This document shows positions 45,901 through 53,095 of a DNA stretch of 53,095 nucleotides, in pieces; position 1 is the first letter of the stretch, and each line of letters starts with the position of its first letter. Position numbers and translations under genes: made by a program. The DNA lies in contig JANQHG010000152.1 in assembly GCA_028277115.1 (NCBI GenBank), positions 1 to 53,095 of the forward strand, in the 5' to 3' direction. Origin of the DNA: Azospirillaceae bacterium (GTDB taxonomy: Bacteria; Pseudomonadota; Alphaproteobacteria; Azospirillales; Azospirillaceae). The notes beneath the pieces are model-generated. The model was not told the origin of the DNA. It worked only from the letters and a program-made list of their open reading frames with translations, and ran no database searches.

Positions 45901-46344
45901 GAAATCGACCGCATGTCCCAGTTCACCGCGGCGCGCGGGGGTCACCAGCGAGATCGTCCCGCCCAGGATGCCGACCAGCTTGTTGGGCGGTGGGAGATAG
46001 ATATGGTCTGGTTCCGGCACCATGCCGTCTTCCAGGATGCCCACCGGGTGGTTCGTCCGGGCGCGCAGGATTTCGACAAGCACCGACTCGCCGGTCGGAT
46101 CGGTGTGCTGGATGAAGATGATCGGAAACCCAAGCGTCGCAGTGGAGGCGGCCAACACGCGGTCGATCGCGGCAACGCCGCCGGCCGAGGCGCCGACCCC
46201 GACGATCAGGCCGACCCCGCGCACCGTCGCCGCGCGGTCGGCCCCGGGCCGGCCGGTGTCGGGCCGATCGGTGTCGCCGGGGGTGGGGTCGGGTGTCGAG
46301 CCGGTCCCGGGCGTGTCGTCTGCGGTCTGGTCCGATCGACCCAT
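42988..46344 (-). CDS. CheB-CheR-PAS fusion protein (1118 aa)
   Basis: An N-terminal methylesterase domain (about 45-230) has the catalytic triad Ser53 (GVGASAGG), His80 (FIQHTDP) and Asp172 (GTGGDGTQG). A CheR methyltransferase domain (about 245-510) follows, with TSFFRDKAAFDAL, WVAGCSTGEEAYSVAM (SAM site), IFATDIDRSAIETARQG and VVCRNVLIYFD. Then come a PAS-like segment, a long heptad coiled coil (about 685-775, repeated EELQSxNEE units) and C-terminal PAS domains to residue 1118. No kinase domain is present. Such fusions are known, often next to hybrid kinases, and are thought to couple methylation chemistry to two-component signalling. No receiver precedes CheB, unlike chemotaxis CheB. Confidence 0.95.
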   Translation of the reverse strand: MGRSDQTADDTPGTGSTPDPTPGDTDRPDTGRPGADRAATVRGVGLIVGVGASAGGVAAIDRVLAASTATLGFPIIFIQHTDPTGESVLVEILRARTNHPVGILEDGMVPEPDHIYLPPPNKLVGILGGTISLVTPARRGELGHAVDFFFKLLADDRRAAAVGVLLSGTGGDGTQGLKAIRENCGFTIAQDPATAEYSGMPASAIDANFVDSILPPEGIINAIIDFDARRHKKVITNGDTDHRRTAEINRVLVLLKARTGHDMSFYKKNTIARRIERRLRVNRLDTIAEYSAYAQSHPEELETLCSELLIGVTSFFRDKAAFDALDQQVLAGLFTGDGPTRELRIWVAGCSTGEEAYSVAMLCAKHAGEIATDVRVQIFATDIDRSAIETARQGIYRSHAIADVPNAFVTRFFDRANGTYKVRKIIREMIVFSEQNLVRDPPFSRINLVVCRNVLIYFDPSLQKRVIPLFHYALKANGYLFLGTSETVGEFDELFCTVDRPNKIFQRRPGTSIVESWISILPTGGHPIGPALTAQLKPDEASVRDLLVEKLLDDYCPTAVIVDAAGEILQIHGRTGRYFELPAGRPSHNIASVARQGLQLQLVAALREVERTRTRIAINYLAVQTNGGVEPVDVIVEPIRGHATTDGPTTQGLVFIAFFDHTPDPGADRAGDPGATRGDAADHQVRDLERQLVATKEHLQSTIEELETSNEELKSINEELQSTNEELQSANEEHETSKEELQSVNEELVTLNSELQSKVAQLAKANNDMENLLASTQIGTIFLDMALSIRRFTPSVTAIIHLIDGDIGRPLRHINTEIDYPDLVDDIERVVHTLVPHEQEARATDGRWYAVRISPYRTTENLIEGVVVTFFDVTDRKVLEVDRRLQAVVRDSYDAVLVIGFDRRLLAWNRGAERMYGYPERDALSGTLDLITPGGQRDGFTDLVARLRRGETVAPSTTTRRNSNGELLTVLVTATLLTDERGRPMAVASTERDVTDQQRLAEQEARLRAAIEAVPDLIVTVTLGCVILDANAAAHRTIGAAAGALTGRSLGDLLAPGSRTALQQSVLQCHSDGRAPISALGLAARDTGTPTEIDGALTLITDDWHRPQGLVLVARPTH

Positions 46345-47250
46345 GTGTCCTGCCTTGGGATGATATCCCGTGAACCAGACGAAAATTACGCCCGGATCGA
46401 ATTAACAAAACACAGAAATTCATAAATCAAAATGAAACCTGGGCACATCGGATAGAATTTCCGACCTGATCGCTTGACAGAGTGATTGATTATCCAGAGA
46501 TCCGCAGAAGAAATTTAGAAATTGAGATATAACACGTACAGTACTGAGCTATTAGGTACTCCGGGTCCGGCCAGTCGGTTTGCCAATGAAAAGCTGGATC
46601 GTCGGTCGAGTGGGCAACGCGTCGAACCTCGAACATACTTGGCTTGACTCGCGGCAGGATCAACCTCGGCATCTTGATCCTGCGGATGTCTTTTCGCAAG
46701 AGGCAGGGAGCCCGTTGCAGAAATACTACCTTTAGATGAAGATATTGCCTGATTGCACTTTTTAATGTTTTGATGGGTCCTGGGTGAGATGATTCTCGCT
46801 GCGCCATCTGCTGACATGGCCGCGAGATGGCCCATTTTTTCCGCGGACCGGACTGCCACCAGCAAATTTACCTGTCGGTTGACATGATAAACTGGTTGCC
46901 GGAACCGGAAATTATTTAATTGATTGTGAATGCCCGCGGCCCAATGACGCCGTCGGGTTTTGATCCCGCCTGCCAGGTCGGCAGGGCGGGCCGGGCGCTG
47001 TATTCGTCCCGGAGCCTGCTGGCGTGTGCTGATGAATTCCGAATCCGGACGTTCACGTCCGGGGTTTGCTCTCAAAGGCCGCGACCACGGCGCGCACCTC
47101 GTGGCGCGCAAGCCCGGCGGCGATGGAGCGGAAACGGTGTAACGCGTGCGGCGATCGCGTTGGGTCGAACCCGGAAATCGAGCGTCCCCGTGTGGCCGGA
47201 TGCGGGCGGGAGGATTTTCTTAATCCCGCCGCCGAAGCCCGGCCGTGATG
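46345..47250. other. Intergenic region, lower GC, hairpins but no recognised gene
   Basis: About 900 bases. Open frames on the minus strand (46490-46807, 46515-47111) show no family resemblance and compete with each other, so they are not called. Visible structures: CCCGCCTGCC with GGCAGGGCGGG (46965-46990, one bulge), a perfect CCGGACGT-TC-ACGTCCGG hairpin (47045-47062) and GGCGGGA/TCCCGCC (47205-47230), which lies just downstream of the small gene ending at 47251. The part 46360-46930 is about 50% GC and may be decayed foreign DNA. Confidence 0.45.
47205..47230 (-). terminator. Hairpin downstream of the 82-aa ORF
   Basis: GGCGGGA (47205-47211) and TCCCGCC (47224-47230) pair around a 12-base A/T-rich loop, 20 bases past the stop codon of the small minus-strand gene. 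A terminator role is plausible but there is no T-run. Confidence 0.4.
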
Positions 47251-47499
47251 TCACTGCGCCGTCGGGGCCGGCCGGCGCCACGGGTTGTGTTCGGCGAGCA
47301 GTTGCTCGTAGCGCACCCGTGCGGCGTCGCCCAACCACTCAAGGTAGTAGTCGGCCCAGGGCGGGCGCTCCCCGGCGTCGGCGATGATCCGGTTGACCGC
47401 CGCAATCACCCGGCGGCCGAGCGGCAGGTCGGAGCAGGCGTACCCGCTCAACAATCGCCGCAGCCGTTCCGATTGCCGCCGAAACCGCCGTTCCAGCAT
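47251..47499 (-). CDS. Small hypothetical protein (82 aa)
   Basis: The frame starts MLERRFRRQSERLRRLLSGY and ends YLEWLGDAARVRYEQLLAEH plus NPWRRPAPTAQ. It is Arg-rich at the N-terminus, with a well-mixed helical composition that looks more like a real protein than the usual GC shadows, and a hairpin follows its stop. It is divergent from the DUF6125-like gene. The family is not recognised and no function is proposed. The longer frame to 47898 is antisense to the DUF6125-like gene and is not used. Confidence 0.4.
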   Translation of the reverse strand: MLERRFRRQSERLRRLLSGYACSDLPLGRRVIAAVNRIIADAGERPPWADYYLEWLGDAARVRYEQLLAEHNPWRRPAPTAQ

Positions 47500-47553
47500 G
47501 CCGCCGGCCCTCCCAAAACGCCATCGGCCGGCCTGCACGCAAGAAAAACCTCC

Positions 47554-47573
47554 CTCCCCCACACGTGGGGGAG
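47554..47573. repeat. Perfect 9-bp hairpin in divergent intergenic region
   Basis: CTCCCCCAC and GTGGGGGAG pair with a 2-base AC loop, between the 82-aa ORF and the DUF6125-like gene. This type of C5/G5 palindrome is common between genes of GC-rich alphaproteobacteria. Confidence 0.5.
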
Positions 47574-47649
47574 TAAGAGGGGGCCGACGGCGGCGAAGCT
47601 GGCCACCGGCACCGCCGTCCTCCCGACCCGCAGACGACGACATCGACGC

Positions 47650-48375
47650 GTGACCGACCCCGAACAGTCCCCGGCCTTGGCGATCATCGACGCGGTCCGC
47701 CGCAGCGCGGTTCATTACGGCCTGTGGTTCGCCCGATCGGTCGAGCGGTTCGGCGTCGACCGGGCACTCGAGATGGAACGCGAGGCCGGCGACCGCGCGG
47801 TCGCGATCATCCTCGACCGTTTGGCCGGCGTCCTGGGCGTCCCGATCACCGACGACGTGCCGCAACCGCTGGCCGAGCTCGACGACGCGACCCTGCACGC
47901 GCTGCGCAAGGCGCTGGCCGCCAATTGGCTGGCGATCGACGGGGTCTGGTTCCAGGCGGTGGAAAAACGCCAGGGCATGGCCGATGCGAAAGCAGTCAAC
48001 GATGCCTGCTGGTCAGCGTTCTCACCGCTCGAGGCGGCCCGGATCATGGCTCTGGTCGGGCTGCCGGGCCAGGGCGGTCTGGACGCCTTGGCCGAGGCGC
48101 TCCGGCACCGGCTCTATGCCAGCCTCAACGAACAAGAGATCTTTTTCGACACCGACGGCAGCCTGGTCCTGCGGATGGTCAACTGTCGGGTCCAATCCGC
48201 CCGCAAACGAAAGGGTCTGCCCGACTACCCCTGCAAATCCGGCGGCATCGTCGAATACACCAGCTTCGCCGCCGCGATCGACGCACGCCTCGAGTGTCGC
48301 TGCATCGCCTGTCCGCCCGATCCCCACCCGGACGACTGGTTCTGCGCTTGGCGGTTCACCCAGGCCGGGACCTGA
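47650..48375 (+). CDS. DUF6125-like cytosolic protein with internal duplication (241 aa)
   Basis: Function unknown. Two related segments can be aligned by eye: HYGLWFARSVERFGVDRALE (about residues 23-42) and AIDGVWFQAVEKRQGMADAK (about 97-116), both of the form GxWFxxxVExxxGxxxA. This motif with a downstream Cys-rich tail resembles DUF6125-type proteins annotated as cytosolic proteins. The tail has VNCRVQSARKRKGLPDYPCK, then ARLECRCIACPPDPHPDDWF and CAWRF, with six or more Cys residues that could bind metal. GTG at 47650 is the likely start; the frame is open further upstream, but over the region of the divergent small gene. Neighbours give no clue. Confidence 0.75.
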   Translation: MTDPEQSPALAIIDAVRRSAVHYGLWFARSVERFGVDRALEMEREAGDRAVAIILDRLAGVLGVPITDDVPQPLAELDDATLHALRKALAANWLAIDGVWFQAVEKRQGMADAKAVNDACWSAFSPLEAARIMALVGLPGQGGLDALAEALRHRLYASLNEQEIFFDTDGSLVLRMVNCRVQSARKRKGLPDYPCKSGGIVEYTSFAAAIDARLECRCIACPPDPHPDDWFCAWRFTQAGT

Positions 48376-48513
48376 CGGAAACCCGGACCCTCGGGGGGAC
48401 GCCAGGTCAGCGTTGACACGGGACCCCGAGAGTTTTCGGTGACCGGACCATGGGCGGGCGCACCCGGCCGCCAGAACTGGCGGATCTGTTTCTTCTCGCT
48501 GCGAACGAGTAGT

Positions 48514-48717
48514 ACCAAATCCGATTGTTTGGTTCCAATTATCCACGCCTGAGGAAGCTGTTCACCGATCATGTAGGTTGGGGCGATCGGCCGGCCCGGT
48601 CTGCCTGTTTGCATCGCCGGTGGGGGCCGATCGCCCCAACATCGGCGGTTCAGCCTTGCGGCACCGTCGATGTCGGGGCGCTCCGATCAAACGGAACGGT
48701 TCAGCCGGATTTCGTAT
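48514..48717 (+). repeat. MITE-like repeat, copy 2 (204 bp)
   Basis: Same ends as copy 1 (ACCAAATCCGATTG at the left, CGGATTTCGTAT at the right) and the same orientation. The main stem is GTTGGGGCGATCGGCC (48577-48592) with GGCCGATCGCCCCAAC (48625-48640). Compared with copy 1, A-T at one position has become G-C on both arms. The second stem of copy 1 is deleted here: after TGTCGGGGCG the sequence jumps to CTCCGATCAAACGG. Confidence 0.8.
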
Positions 48718-48763
48718 CATCCCCGTCTCCAAGCACTGCGGTCGAGATCGACACAAGTTGCGG

Positions 48764-48896
48764 CGTTTTGGGGGCTTCGCCCCCACGTCAGGGGGTTTCA
48801 CCCCCCGACACCCCCCGACCAGGGGTTGCCCCCTGGACCCCCATAAGCGGGGTCAAGGGGGCAGCCCCCCGCACGGCCGTCAGGCCGCATACGGCG
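48764..48896 (+). repeat. GC-rich intergenic repeat, copy 5
   Basis: Opens GTTTTGGGGGCTTCGCCCCC and runs through GTCAGGGGGTTTCACCCCCC, CAGGGGTTGCCCCCTGGACC and GGGTCAAGGGGGCAGCCCCC to ACGGCCGTCAGGCCGCATAC, in the orientation of copy 1. As for copy 1, a MITE-like repeat lies close by, here on its left. Confidence 0.85.
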
Positions 48897-48967
48897 TTCA
48901 GCCGGCCAATCACTGCGCCGAGACCATGGCTATTTTTTGCAGTTCCAATCTATTTCCGTGTTGCCCC

Positions 48968-48994
48968 CGCTCCGGGCCGGGGCGGCCCGGAGCG
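48968..48994 (-). terminator. Strong hairpin after the polyamine-type ABC operon
   Basis: CGCTCCGGGCC (48968-48978) and GGCCCGGAGCG (48984-48994) form a perfect 11-bp stem with a 5-base loop, 19 bases past the last stop codon of the minus-strand operon. No T-run follows. Confidence 0.6.
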
Positions 48995-49013
48995 AGGGCG
49001 ATCGCGCAACCGG

Positions 49014-50075
49014 TCAGCGGGTCGCCGCCCAGCGGTTGAACCGTTCGGTCAGGCGATCGATGTTCTCGATCCAGAACTCGGTGTCAATCTCGACCGACTG
49101 CGCCATGTTGGCCGGCAGGATCGGCAGGTCCTGAAGCCGCGCCGGATCGATCAGATCAATCGCCGCGGTGTTGGAGACGCCGTACGCGATGAACTCGGGC
49201 AACAGTTTTTGCTGCTCCGGCCGCCCGACGAACGCGAGGAACTGATAGGCTTGGTCAAGGTTCGGACTGCCGGTCAGGATCACCCAGCTGTCGAGGGTGA
49301 ACAGACTGCCGGTCCACACGATGCCGAAATCCTTGCCCTCGTCGCGGTTGGCCGCGTCGATCCGGCCGTTGTAGACCGAGGTCATCACGACCTCGCCGGA
49401 CGCGAGCCACAAGGGCGGCTGCGCCCCCGCCTTCCAGAAGATCAGCTGGTCGCGGATGGTGTCGAGCTTGGCAAAGGCGCGCGTCACCCCGGCCTCGGTG
49501 CCGAGCACCCGGTAGACCTCGCGCGGCGCCACGCCGTCGGCGATCAGCGCGATCTCGAGCGTGGTCTTCGGCCCCTGGCGCAGCCCGCGCTTGCCCGGAT
49601 AGGCGGCGAGGTCGAAAAAGTCGGCCCAGCCGCCCGGCGGGTCGGCCAGCACGCTGCGGTCGTAGCCGAGCACGAAGTTGTAGATGATGGTGCCGACGCC
49701 GCACTCATGCACCGCCTCGGCGATATAGGTGTCGGCGCCGCCGATCCGGTCGTAGTCGAGCGTCTCGTACAGCCCTTCGTCGCAGCCGAGCGCGAGCTCC
49801 TCCGACTCGACCTGGACCACGTCCCACGCAGCCGCACCGCCCTCGACCTTGGCGCGCAGCACGCCGATGCCGCCGTCCCACGACTCCTCGTTGAGCGGGG
49901 TGCCGGTGATCTCGACGAACGGCGTGAAATAGGCCGCGCGCTGGGCGTCCTGATAGGCCCCGCCCCACGACACCACCGTGAGGTCGCGCGCGGTCGCGGG
50001 CCCCGCCGCGAGCCCTACCGCGACGGTCACTGCGACCGCCACAACGGCGGCCGGAACCCGGCTTCGACTGTTCAT
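49014..50075 (-). CDS. Polyamine-type periplasmic binding protein, PotD/PotF family (353 aa)
   Basis: Signal peptide MNSRSRVPAAVVAVAVTVAV with cleavage near ATA-RD (about residue 30). The mature part begins DLTVVSWGGAYQDAQRAAYF, the standard opening of spermidine/putrescine-type binding proteins. WDVVQVESEELALGCDEGLY and GIVWTGSLFTLDSWVILTGS fit the family. The ATG at 50075 is preceded by GGGGAGG; the frame to 50210 is antisense to the ATPase end. It is the promoter-distal gene of the cluster permease-permease-ATPase-binding protein. Ligand may be putrescine, spermidine or another amine or organic cation; not determinable here. Confidence 0.9.
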   Translation of the reverse strand: MNSRSRVPAAVVAVAVTVAVGLAAGPATARDLTVVSWGGAYQDAQRAAYFTPFVEITGTPLNEESWDGGIGVLRAKVEGGAAAWDVVQVESEELALGCDEGLYETLDYDRIGGADTYIAEAVHECGVGTIIYNFVLGYDRSVLADPPGGWADFFDLAAYPGKRGLRQGPKTTLEIALIADGVAPREVYRVLGTEAGVTRAFAKLDTIRDQLIFWKAGAQPPLWLASGEVVMTSVYNGRIDAANRDEGKDFGIVWTGSLFTLDSWVILTGSPNLDQAYQFLAFVGRPEQQKLLPEFIAYGVSNTAAIDLIDPARLQDLPILPANMAQSVEIDTEFWIENIDRLTERFNRWAATR

Positions 50076-50103
50076 GGATATCCTCCCCAATACGGTGAAC
50101 CCG

Positions 50104-51276
50104 TCAGGCCTCGTCGCCGGCGCGGCCCGGATCCCGCGGGTCGAGCGCCAGGCAATCGGCGGCCCGAAAGCTGATCTGCCGGCACTCGCCGGCCTCGGGC
50201 GGCCGGACATGGCCGCCTAGCCTGAGTTTGACCATGACGTCGTCCCGTCCGGCAACCGCGACACGGACGCGCAGGTGATCGCCGTAGTAGATCGTCTCGC
50301 GCACGGTCGCCGGCAGGCTGTTCTCATGCGGCGCGCCGAAGCCCTCGAGCTCGACCCGCTCCGGGCGCAACGACAGGCTGGTCCGCGACCCCGGACCCGC
50401 GACATTGACCGGCCGCGCGGTCACCCGCGCGCCGTCGTCGAGCCGCACCGTGCACACGTCCACGCCCGCGACCTCCTCGACCCGGCCGTCCAGGAAATTG
50501 CTCTCGCCGATGAAGCCGGCGACGAAGGCGGTGCGCGGCAGCTCGTAGAGCTGGGTCGGGTCATCGACCTGTTGAATCCGGCCGTGGTCGAACACCGCGA
50601 CCCGGTCCGACATGGTCAGCGCCTCGCCCTGGTCGTGGGTGACGTAGACGATCGTGACCCCGAGTTGCTGGTGCAGGTGCTTGATCTCGAGCTGCATATG
50701 CTCGCGCAGCTTCTTGTCGAGCGCGCCCAACGGCTCGTCCATCAACACAAGCTCGGGTTCGAACACCAGCGCGCGGGCCAACGCCACCCGTTGCTGCTGG
50801 CCGCCCGACAGCTGGGCCGGCCAACGCCCGCCGAAACCGGCCAGCCGCACCATGTCGAGCGCCCGCTCGACCCGGCGCGCCGCCTCCGCGGCCGCCATCT
50901 TGCGGACCGACAACGGGAAGGCGACATTCTCGGCCACCGTCATGTGCGGGAACAGGGCGTAGTTCTGGAACACCACGCCGATCTCGCGCTTGTGCGGCGG
51001 CAGATGCTTGATCGAGCGCCCGGCCAGCGCGATGTCGCCCGCGGTCGGCACCTCGAACCCGGCCAGCATCATCAAGGTGGTGGTCTTGCCCGAGCCGGAC
51101 GGCCCGAGCAGGGTCAGGAACTCGCCGCGCCGGATCTCGAGGTCCAGGTCGTCGATCACCCGGGTGCGGCCGTCGAAGCTCTTTTGCACCCCGGAGAACA
51201 CGACCAGCGGCAGGTCGGTCCCGGCGTCGGGTCGGGTCGCCGACGGCGTGGTGCCTTTACGTCCGATGATTACCAT
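50104..51276 (-). CDS. Polyamine-type ABC transporter ATPase, PotA family (390 aa)
   Basis: Walker A is LLGPSGSGKTTTLMMLAGFE (about 55-74), Q-loop VFQNYALFPHMTVAENV, signature LSGGQQQRVALARAL, Walker B VLMDEPLGALDKKLREHMQL and H-loop YVTHDQGEA. A C-terminal TOBE domain (about 285-380, SLSLRPERVELEG) is present as in PotA/PotG. The ATG at 51276 (MVIIGRKG) follows GGGAGGC; a longer frame to 51327 is not supported. It is 28 bases upstream of the binding-protein gene. Confidence 0.95.
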   Translation of the reverse strand: MVIIGRKGTTPSATRPDAGTDLPLVVFSGVQKSFDGRTRVIDDLDLEIRRGEFLTLLGPSGSGKTTTLMMLAGFEVPTAGDIALAGRSIKHLPPHKREIGVVFQNYALFPHMTVAENVAFPLSVRKMAAAEAARRVERALDMVRLAGFGGRWPAQLSGGQQQRVALARALVFEPELVLMDEPLGALDKKLREHMQLEIKHLHQQLGVTIVYVTHDQGEALTMSDRVAVFDHGRIQQVDDPTQLYELPRTAFVAGFIGESNFLDGRVEEVAGVDVCTVRLDDGARVTARPVNVAGPGSRTSLSLRPERVELEGFGAPHENSLPATVRETIYYGDHLRVRVAVAGRDDVMVKLRLGGHVRPPEAGECRQISFRAADCLALDPRDPGRAGDEA

Positions 51277-51393
51277 GGCGCCTCCCAAATCGTGCCCATC
51301 TGTGACCGCGGCCGCGCCGACGTGCAAGTCGCGGCAACCGCGCTACGACGATGGGTCGCGCCCGGTCGGCGCCCCCGGCCGGCGGCGGCGCGC

Positions 51394-52221
51394 TCAGGCA
51401 TCGACGCCGCGCATCCGAGCGTTGCGCCGGCGCAACGCCTCGAGCGTGGCGAGCAGCGCGACCGCGACCAGGATCAAGACCGTCGCCGCGGCGGTGATCG
51501 CGGGGCTGATGTTCTCGCGGATGCCGCTGAACATCTCGCGCGGCAGGGTGCGCTGTTCCGGTCCCGCCAACATCAAGACCACGATCACGTCGTCGAACGA
51601 GATTTCGAACGCGAACAAGGCGCCCGCCGCCACCCCCGGCGCGATCAACGGCAGCATCACCCGCCGGAACGCCAACCAGGGCGAGGCGCCGAGGCTGGCC
51701 GCCGCCCGCATCAGGGTCAGGTTGAAGCCTTTCAATGTGGCGCTGACCGTGATCACCACGAACGGGGTGCCGAGCGCGGTGTGCGCCAGGATCAGCCCGG
51801 CATAGCTGCCGGTCAGACCAAACGGCGCGAAAAAAAAGTAGATGCCGACCGCGGTGATCACCACCGGCACCACCATCGGCGAGACCACCAGGGCCATCAC
51901 CAGAGGTTTGAACGGAAAGCGCGCCTGGGTCAGGCCGACCGCGGCGAGTGTGCCGAGCGTGGTCGCCAGGACCGCCGACGCCGAGCCAACCACCAAGCTG
52001 TTCTTGAGCGCGTTGGTCCACCGCTCGGTGGTGAACACCTCAATGTACCAGCGCAAGGAAAACCCGTCGAGCGGGTAGGTCAGAAAGCTGGTCGAATTGA
52101 ACGACAGCGGGATGATCGCCAGGATCGGCGCGAGCAGGAACACGAACACCAGGATCGACACCGCCCACAACAGCCAACTGCCGACCCGTTCGCCGGCCGT
52201 GCGCGGCAGACCGCCGGTCAT
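51394..52221 (-). CDS. Polyamine-type ABC transporter permease, PotC/PotI family (275 aa)
   Basis: Six membrane segments are apparent. It starts MTGGLPRTAGERVGSWLLWA and has IIPLSFNSTSFLTYPLDGFS LRWY (in parts: LSFNSTSFLTYP, FSLRWY), typical of PotC. The cytoplasmic EAA loop reads AAASLGASPWLAFRRVMLPL. The frame continues to 52848 only as antisense/other-frame of the preceding permease. It begins 8 bases after that gene's stop. Confidence 0.94.
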   Translation of the reverse strand: MTGGLPRTAGERVGSWLLWAVSILVFVFLLAPILAIIPLSFNSTSFLTYPLDGFSLRWYIEVFTTERWTNALKNSLVVGSASAVLATTLGTLAAVGLTQARFPFKPLVMALVVSPMVVPVVITAVGIYFFFAPFGLTGSYAGLILAHTALGTPFVVITVSATLKGFNLTLMRAAASLGASPWLAFRRVMLPLIAPGVAAGALFAFEISFDDVIVVLMLAGPEQRTLPREMFSGIRENISPAITAAATVLILVAVALLATLEALRRRNARMRGVDA

Positions 52222-52229
52222 CGCCCGCC

Positions 52230-53095
52230 TCACCCGAGGCCGAGCCGGTCGGCCCGGATCAGGCGACCGAACGCGAAGAACAAGACCATGGTGGTCGCGA
52301 GCAGGACGGTGCCGAGCGCCGCGCCCATCCCCCAGTTGATCGTGTCGGTGGTGTAGAACGCGACGAAATAGGCGATCATCTGGTCCGCCGCCCCGCCGAC
52401 CAGGGCGGGCGTGATGTAGTAGCCGAGCGCCAGGATGAACACCAACAACACGCCGGCGGCGACCCCGGGCATCGCCTGGGGCAGGTAGACCCGCCGGAAC
52501 GCGGTCAAGGGCGACGCCCCGAGCGAGCGCGCCGCCCGCACCAGCGACGGCGGGATGCCCTTCATCACGCTGTAAAGCGGCAGGATCATGAACGGCAGCA
52601 GGACATGGGTCATCGCGATCAACACGCCGGTGCGGTTGTAGATCAAGGTCAGCGGTGCCTCGATCAGGCCGAGCCAACCGAGCGCGCCGTTGACCAGGCC
52701 GTTGTTCTGCAGCAACACGACCCAGGCCGCGGTGCGCACCAACAGCGACGTCCAAAACGGCAGCAGCACCAAGATCAGCAACAGGTTGCTGCGCCGCGGC
52801 GGCTGGGTCGCCAACAGGTACGCGACCGGGAACCCGAGCAAGAGGCACAAGCCGGTCACCGCGCCGGCGATCGCAAAGGTCCGGATCAGGATGTCGACAT
52901 AGATCGCCTCATACCCGGGCACCCGCGCGAGCTCGCCCGTGGCGGTGCGTTCGAAATCGAGCGCGGCCAACAGGTAGAAATCGGTCACCGGCCCCGCGGC
53001 CTGGCGGATCGCCGCCCAGGTCTCGGTCTCGCCCCATCGGCGGCTGAGCGTGGTCAGCACCCGTTGCGGCGTCGCGGCGACGTCGGCCGGGTCGA
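52230..53095 (-). CDS. Polyamine-type ABC transporter permease, PotB/PotH family (runs off right edge)
   Basis: The C-terminal 288 or so codons are in the window and the reading frame stays open to 53095. The internal GTG at 53060 is probably not the start, since the frame continues upstream with DPADVAATPQRV. Motifs are IRTFAIAGAVTGLCLLLGFP, LPFWTSLLVRTAAWVVLLQN, YNRTGVLIAMTHVLLPFMIL and the EAA loop RAARSLGASPLTAFRRVYLP, all typical of PotB. It is followed by the PotC-type gene, so the two make the membrane channel. Confidence 0.93.
   Translation of the reverse strand, partial: DPADVAATPQRVLTTLSRRWGETETWAAIRQAAGPVTDFYLLAALDFERTATGELARVPGYEAIYVDILIRTFAIAGAVTGLCLLLGFPVAYLLATQPPRRSNLLLILVLLPFWTSLLVRTAAWVVLLQNNGLVNGALGWLGLIEAPLTLIYNRTGVLIAMTHVLLPFMILPLYSVMKGIPPSLVRAARSLGASPLTAFRRVYLPQAMPGVAAGVLLVFILALGYYITPALVGGAADQMIAYFVAFYTTDTINWGMGAALGTVLLATTMVLFFAFGRLIRADRLGLG

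Larger units (their letters stand above)
48376..49013. other. Intergenic region with second copies of both repeat families, no gene
   Basis: About 640 bases holding the MITE-like repeat (48514-48717), a GC-rich repeat (48764-48896) and a long hairpin (48968-48994). Open frames here correspond to repeat sequence. Confidence 0.7.

Noticed and set aside
44251-46425. 724-codon plus-strand open frame opposite the CheB-CheR fusion
   Set aside because: Antisense shadow with biased composition; the minus-strand gene has intact catalytic motifs.
46490-46807. 105-codon minus-strand frame in the 46.4-47.2 kb gap
   Set aside because: No family motif, an overlapping competing frame (46515-47111), and low-GC surroundings where open frames without function are expected.
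50275-52356. 693-codon plus-strand open frame across the polyamine-type ABC genes
   Set aside because: Runs antisense through three overlapping standard transporter genes and has no family resemblance.

Overview
The window reads as a chromosomal segment of a GC-rich alphaproteobacterium, most likely of the Rhodospirillales type; the genus cannot be fixed from sequence alone. The main evidence is a lexA gene carrying the alphaproteobacterial SOS box GTTC-N7-GTTC, family-typical accA, recG and urease genes, dense two-component and chemotaxis signalling, and crtI-crtB. There are no rRNA or tRNA genes, no CRISPR array and no complete insertion sequence.

Layout. 1-2.7 kb: 5' part of a 5-oxoprolinase/hydantoinase gene, accA, lexA. 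2.75-3.65 kb: AT-rich gap without a gene. 3.66-6.5 kb: PstS-like periplasmic binding protein and a methyl-accepting chemotaxis protein. 6.75-8 kb: HxlR regulator divergent from an MdaB-like quinone reductase. 8-8.6 kb: two kinds of intergenic repeat. 8.6-12.8 kb: urtE-ureDABC on the minus strand. 12.9-13.7 kb: methyltransferase. 13.9-17.2 kb: polar amino acid ABC transporter. 17.5-20.1 kb: crtI-crtB (phytoene desaturase and synthase). 20.1-24.0 kb: REC-GGDEF protein, NMT1/SsuA-like binding protein and Cache histidine kinase. 24.1-27 kb: recG and a LysE exporter. 27-29.5 kb: broken gene fragments, a GC-rich repeat, a low-GC methyltransferase and a MarR regulator.

29.5-36.4 kb is a clearly foreign, lower-GC island. 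It encodes a complete TRAP transporter (P, Q, M), a LysR regulator, a family III CoA-transferase and a CitE-like acyl-CoA lyase. It is bordered on the left by the 3' stump of an ABC ATPase gene and on the right by an aceE pseudogene fused in frame to the C-terminus of an IS91-type transposase. The logic suggests uptake of a 3-hydroxy-carboxylate (citramalate- or malate-like), CoA activation and retro-Claisen cleavage. A dyad containing CTTATACAA precedes the TRAP operon, and the same element lies between the regulator and the CoA-transferase, so one LysR protein probably controls both units.

36.6-46.3 kb is a signalling block: a hybrid kinase with a fused periplasmic binding domain, a lone receiver, a cytoplasmic PAS hybrid kinase and a CheB-CheR-PAS fusion. 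46.3-49 kb holds non-coding DNA, a small ORF, a DUF6125-like gene and second copies of the repeats. 49-53.1 kb is a polyamine-type ABC transporter running off the right edge. A recurring theme is the use of periplasmic solute-binding proteins for sensing (three separate loci). Two intergenic repeat families are also notable: a GC-rich element in five places, two of them inside operons, and a 200-230 bp MITE-like element whose two copies show a compensatory base-pair change in a 16-bp stem.
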